Shown piece by piece: positions 61,401-64,000 of a DNA stretch of 64,000 nucleotides. Source of the DNA: a virus; the IMG/VR virus record IMGVR_UViG_3300042691_021691, positions 28,846 through 92,845 of that record, one strand, 5' to 3'. Both the position numbers and the translations under genes were made by a program. Position 1 is the first letter of the stretch; each line of letters starts with the position of its first letter. Under the pieces are notes generated by a model that saw only the letters and a program-made list of their open reading frames with translations, ran no database searches and had not been told where the DNA came from.

Positions 61401-64000
61401 AACAGGACCTCAAGGCACCACAGGCCCTACCGGACCTATTGGAGTAACAGGTCCTACAGGTATTCAGGGTATTACAGGTCCAACAGGCCCACAAGGAACT
61501 ACAGGTCCTACTGGATTACAAGGAACAACAGGACCAACAGGACCAATTGGTATTACAGGTCCAACGGGCATTCAAGGAACAACAGGACCAACAGGACCAG
61601 AAGGAACAACAGGACCAACAGGTCCAATTGGTATAACTGGACCTACTGGACCTCAAGGAACCACCGGTCCAACAGGTCCCATCGGTATTACAGGCCCAAC
61701 AGGCATTCAGGGAACTACAGGTCCTACAGGTCCTCAAGGGACAACGGGACCAACAGGAATTCAAGGTGCCACAGGTCCAGAAGGACCAAATATTCCTGGA
61801 TTAGTGTCCGCGTCATCGCAAATATCATATACTGGAATATCGGATATACCTGCAAATATAGTTTCTTCATCCGCACAAGTAATACAATTTCTCCCAACCG
61901 GAACTGTCAGTAGTTCTCTGCAAATTAATACTGGATCGTTTAGTGGATCATTTATTGGCACGGCAAGTTTTGCGAATAATGCTACATCTGCATCATTTGC
62001 ACCGCCAACATTTATAGATAACTTGGTAACCGTAGGACTTCCTGGAAGCGACACAAATTATACCTCTGTAAAAACTGCAGTAGATAGTATTACGGATGCT
62101 ACCGCAACAAACACTTATACTGTGCGTGTGTATCCAGGTGTCTATGTTGAAGATACAATTACATTAAAACCATATATTGCAATTAAAGGTGATTCATCAA
62201 CATCTACAATTGTTTCTGCATCAAATCCAAGTTCTAGTATCTTTATCATGGCTGACCAAACAATGGTCATTGATATGGGAATACAAGGGTCTACTGCACC
62301 AAACGTTTCGGCTATTGTATACTCATCACCAACTACACCACAAACAAATGCAATTGCATATGTAGAAAATGTTCGCTTTGGAACAAACTATACTAATGCA
62401 AAAGTAATTGGTAGTGGAAGTAGTGGTAATTGTATCTTACAATGTTCCAACGTTAAGTATGGTGGATTTACATCAGGAAGTAAATCGTTTGATGTAGGGT
62501 TTCACGTTACATCAGGTTCTTCAGGTGGTATCGGTCGTATGCAATTACGTAACGTTACCTCTACGAATGGTGGTGTTGCAGGAACGGATGACGATCAAAT
62601 CTTCGCCCTAGCCGATGCACCGGGATGTACCTTCATTGTCAACGGATGTCTCTTAACGAGAGCAACGGGAACTGCTCGTGGAACAGGATTTAAAGTATAT
62701 AACGGTGGACAACTCCGATTAACTGGTGTCAACTTCCAACGTTGGATTCGTGGTATTTGGGCACCACAAACGGGATCCGCACCAAGTATTGATGCTATTG
62801 CCTTAAACTTTGAAAATTGCACCACGGACGTACAAATAGATCACACTGGTTCTCTTGGAAAAGTACAAGGTACCGACAACTTCTTAAAGACGCAAATTGC
62901 ATTAAACGCACCATTATATGAAGTCGGACAAGACCCGCGAAAAATTTCCGTTGCGAAGAAGGGTGGAGACTTCTCATCTATCAGTGCATCGGTTGCGTGG
63001 ATTACGGATGCTGCGGAAAACAACCGATATATAATTGAAGTCGGTCCTGGTCAATATACCGAAAATATGATTGACCTTACTGGTAAACCATACGTCAGTA
63101 TCGTTGGCAGTAACATTCAAACTACTGAAATTTTCCCAAGTCAATCAAATCATCCCATCATTAAGATGGGTATTAATAACGAAATATCATTTTTAACATT
63201 AAGAAACGCCGGTTCCAATCAAGCAGCAATTTATGTAGATGATGTTGGTGACTTTGCCCAAGTACACAAAATATCCATCTACGACTCGGATATCGGTGTG
63301 TATGTTAACGCAAGTACTACGGATACGCAGTTCTATGGCGAATATATTGATATCAATGGTACATTTAGTTACGGTACGTTTGTTTCCTCTTCCAACGGGG
63401 CAACCGCACAATGTAACTTAGAAAATTATTACCTCTTCCCATCAGCGAGTGCTGCAATTGGAAATTACGCAGTTGGACCAAGTTCCAGTTTAAGTTTATA
63501 TACGACAAAATTCCAAGGTGATGGAACTGCAGGGTCTACGGCAATTAAATTGGAAAAGGGGTCTGAATTAGAATCTACAGGTCTTGACATTCAATTTCCT
63601 GATTATGGTATCGTAGTTCCTGCTGGTGGTGATGGTCCAAACTTTAGAGTCGTCGGCGCGATGATTCATAATTCGGTCACTTATGATTTTGATATTCAAA
63701 ATTCAACCACTCGCGGACGATATCAAGGCGTCTCTGACCACTCAAAAATTAATAATAATAGTCAAGATTTCTATTGGAATTTCTTGGATGACACGGATGG
63801 TGAAAATGACGTAACTCGTAAACTCTCCGTTACCTTTGCCGATGGTACCCACACTGACGCAACAACCCTTATCTTTAAGGGGTCACCGATGGGTGTCATG
63901 CAAGGTGGAACCATTACTACAGGCAGTGGTTTTGGTATTACTGCGGCAAGTGGATTCGGATACTTACAAGATACCATAGATACAGATGTATACAAGAGAT
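58450..64000 (+). CDS. Giant collagen-like tail fibre, C-terminus beyond window
   Basis: An open frame from ATG 58450 (SD AGGGGAA) to the right edge, at least 1850 residues. N-terminal anchor [14 protein letters not shown] shared with the previous gene. Residues 140-475 hold beta domains with two related about 140-residue units ([20 protein letters not shown] and [20 protein letters not shown]). Then 213 Gly-x-y triplets (about residues 476-1114), then NIPGLVS, a Ser/Thr-rich neck, and a beta-helix/pectin-lyase-like region ([20 protein letters not shown], then [20 protein letters not shown]). Probably a trimeric long tail fibre with a glycan-binding or depolymerising tip. No stop was seen before 64000. 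Confidence 0.8.
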   Translation, partial: MANEFIARKGLIVSGSTNISGSVTASYFVGDGSQLTNLPTPGAQAFNIDTVEFAANGVASTFDITQSYDINSLIVSVDGLTFNPTEDYTISGSNLQFTSPPPSESIILVRAFVNATQGVTGSFSGSFFGTFSNSVTSSYSEVAESVLGGEENYIPLWNTSSSLSSSLLYQSGSSILLGATTQHTPEAPDRFGVFAGVTDSYNLISAHGEIDDYLQVNLKNFSSGANASTDLVATADVGDETSGYINLGINSSLYNIPGSVGNALDGYLYVTGSDLLIGNVTPNKKVIIFAGGENASDNARVYIDGGGTVGVNTTSITTGDPESLYVGALNTSSINLITAVSNVDNYSQFNLTNQNAGAEASADLVATADNGTETANFINFGINSSNYAVTNSIGGPNDAYLYSTGRMLHIGNATPGEHLMFFAGGDDAEANNKLTLDPFNNHEMTGSLIISGALTVLNAITGSLYGTASYALTPAGPTGPQGITGPTGPQGVAGIQGATGLAGVTGPTGMQGATGIQGITGATGIQGVAGATGIQGTTGPTGPQGIDGATGPIGITGPTGVTGPQGLTGATGLAGVTGSTGPQGPTGLQGVTGPIGATGIQGVTGSTGIQGTTGPTGPIGLTGPTGLQGTTGPTGIQGNTGATGPQGTTGNTGATGVQGTTGPTGIQGNTGATGPQGITGPTGVTGPTGIQGNTGSTGPEGATGPQGITGSTGPQGTTGPTGVIGPDGATGPTGIQGLTGTTGPTGPQGSVGTTGPTGVQGTTGPTGPQGTTGPQGTTGATGPTGITGTTGPTGIQGLTGTTGPTGLQGITGPTGLQGTTGPQGTTGPTGIQGDTGPTGPIGITGPTGVQGTTGPQGTTGPTGLQGTTGPQGTTGPTGIQGTTGPTGIQGITGPTGIQGTTGPTGLQGTTGPTGAIGVTGPTGVQGDTGPTGIQGTTGPTGLQGITGPTGVQGTTGPTGIQGTTGPTGVQGTTGPTGIQGTTGPTGPQGTTGPTGPIGVTGPTGIQGITGPTGPQGTTGPTGLQGTTGPTGPIGITGPTGIQGTTGPTGPEGTTGPTGPIGITGPTGPQGTTGPTGPIGITGPTGIQGTTGPTGPQGTTGPTGIQGATGPEGPNIPGLVSASSQISYTGISDIPANIVSSSAQVIQFLPTGTVSSSLQINTGSFSGSFIGTASFANNATSASFAPPTFIDNLVTVGLPGSDTNYTSVKTAVDSITDATATNTYTVRVYPGVYVEDTITLKPYIAIKGDSSTSTIVSASNPSSSIFIMADQTMVIDMGIQGSTAPNVSAIVYSSPTTPQTNAIAYVENVRFGTNYTNAKVIGSGSSGNCILQCSNVKYGGFTSGSKSFDVGFHVTSGSSGGIGRMQLRNVTSTNGGVAGTDDDQIFALADAPGCTFIVNGCLLTRATGTARGTGFKVYNGGQLRLTGVNFQRWIRGIWAPQTGSAPSIDAIALNFENCTTDVQIDHTGSLGKVQGTDNFLKTQIALNAPLYEVGQDPRKISVAKKGGDFSSISASVAWITDAAENNRYIIEVGPGQYTENMIDLTGKPYVSIVGSNIQTTEIFPSQSNHPIIKMGINNEISFLTLRNAGSNQAAIYVDDVGDFAQVHKISIYDSDIGVYVNASTTDTQFYGEYIDINGTFSYGTFVSSSNGATAQCNLENYYLFPSASAAIGNYAVGPSSSLSLYTTKFQGDGTAGSTAIKLEKGSELESTGLDIQFPDYGIVVPAGGDGPNFRVVGAMIHNSVTYDFDIQNSTTRGRYQGVSDHSKINNNSQDFYWNFLDDTDGENDVTRKLSVTFADGTHTDATTLIFKGSPMGVMQGGTITTGSGFGITAASGFGYLQDTIDTDVYKR
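59875..61791 (+). repeat. Collagen-like Gly-x-y tract, 213 triplets
   Basis: Every third codon is Gly from 59875 to 61791, uninterrupted in the parts read. Common units are [12 protein letters not shown] and GPTGPQ. Codons alternate (GGA/GGT/GGC), so the tract is repetitive in protein more than in DNA; the copies are still similar enough for recombination. Confidence 0.9.

Noticed and set aside
59863-61764. Several antisense open frames (60-170 codons) across the collagen tract
   Set aside because: They are Cys/Ser/Gly-rich mirror images caused by the triplet repeat and lack ribosome binding sites.
59875-61791. CRISPR-like repeat array
   Set aside because: Repeats are 9-nt codon units that keep one reading frame; there are no unique spacers of constant length and no cas genes.

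Overview
The window is a 64 kb piece of an AT-rich T4-superfamily myovirus genome. All convincing genes lie on the + strand, packed with short gaps or 1-4 nt overlaps. The set includes recognisable T4-type homologues: gp55-like late sigma factor, gp5-like hub, gp25, gp6, a gp46/47 equivalent, gp17 terminase, gp20 portal, gp21 protease, a gp22-like scaffold, gp23 capsid, gp13/14/15 neck and tail-completion proteins, gp18 sheath and gp19 tube. Accessory genes recall marine phages of cyanobacteria and SAR11 (Hsp20, UvsE-type UV endonuclease, ribosomal protein bS21, GCTDP-type cysteine repeats, and small basic proteins between terminase and portal). The host is unknown. Frequent AGGAG-type ribosome binding sites argue against a typical Bacteroidetes host.

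Layout. 1-2.4 kb: HD phosphohydrolase, Hsp20, and a structured intergenic region with a mini-ORF and a hairpin whose loop carries a 13-nt complement of the 16S 3' end, then a membrane protein. 2.4-6.6 kb: a cassette behind a sigma70-like promoter (UV endonuclease, glycosyltransferase, IMP dehydrogenase-like enzyme), then a secreted lysozyme-like protein, a small membrane protein and the gp55-like sigma factor. 6.6-25.6 kb: baseplate and tail periphery (hub with a C-terminal CHAP domain, gp25, gp6, several unassigned proteins, two cysteine-repeat proteins separated by three tandem stop codons, and a pair of paralogous proteins). 25.6-30.1 kb: a DNA-metabolism island (PDDEXK-like nuclease, primase, and a single-chain Mre11-Rad50 fusion). 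30.1-36.9 kb: a collagen-like fibre and unassigned proteins. 36.9-50.1 kb: terminase, a run of small basic proteins, portal, protease, bS21, scaffold and capsid. 50.2-56 kb: neck, tail completion, sheath and tube. 56-64 kb: fibre genes, ending in a giant collagen-like/beta-helix fibre cut by the window edge.

The genes form an assembly programme: packaging, capsid, neck, tail and fibres are present with the sigma factor that should switch on late transcription. An AT-rich octamer, TATTTATA or a one-base variant, recurs about 25-50 nt upstream of many transcription units. It is the exact reverse complement of the T4 late promoter core and is proposed as this phage's late promoter. Two gene groups carry host-like TTGACA promoters instead. 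The points most worth follow-up are the orphan anti-16S hairpin together with phage bS21, the Mre11-Rad50 fusion, the triple stop, and the CHAP-bearing hub. No tRNA, CRISPR array, transposon or integrase was seen, and no stretch over 300 bases lacks a gene.
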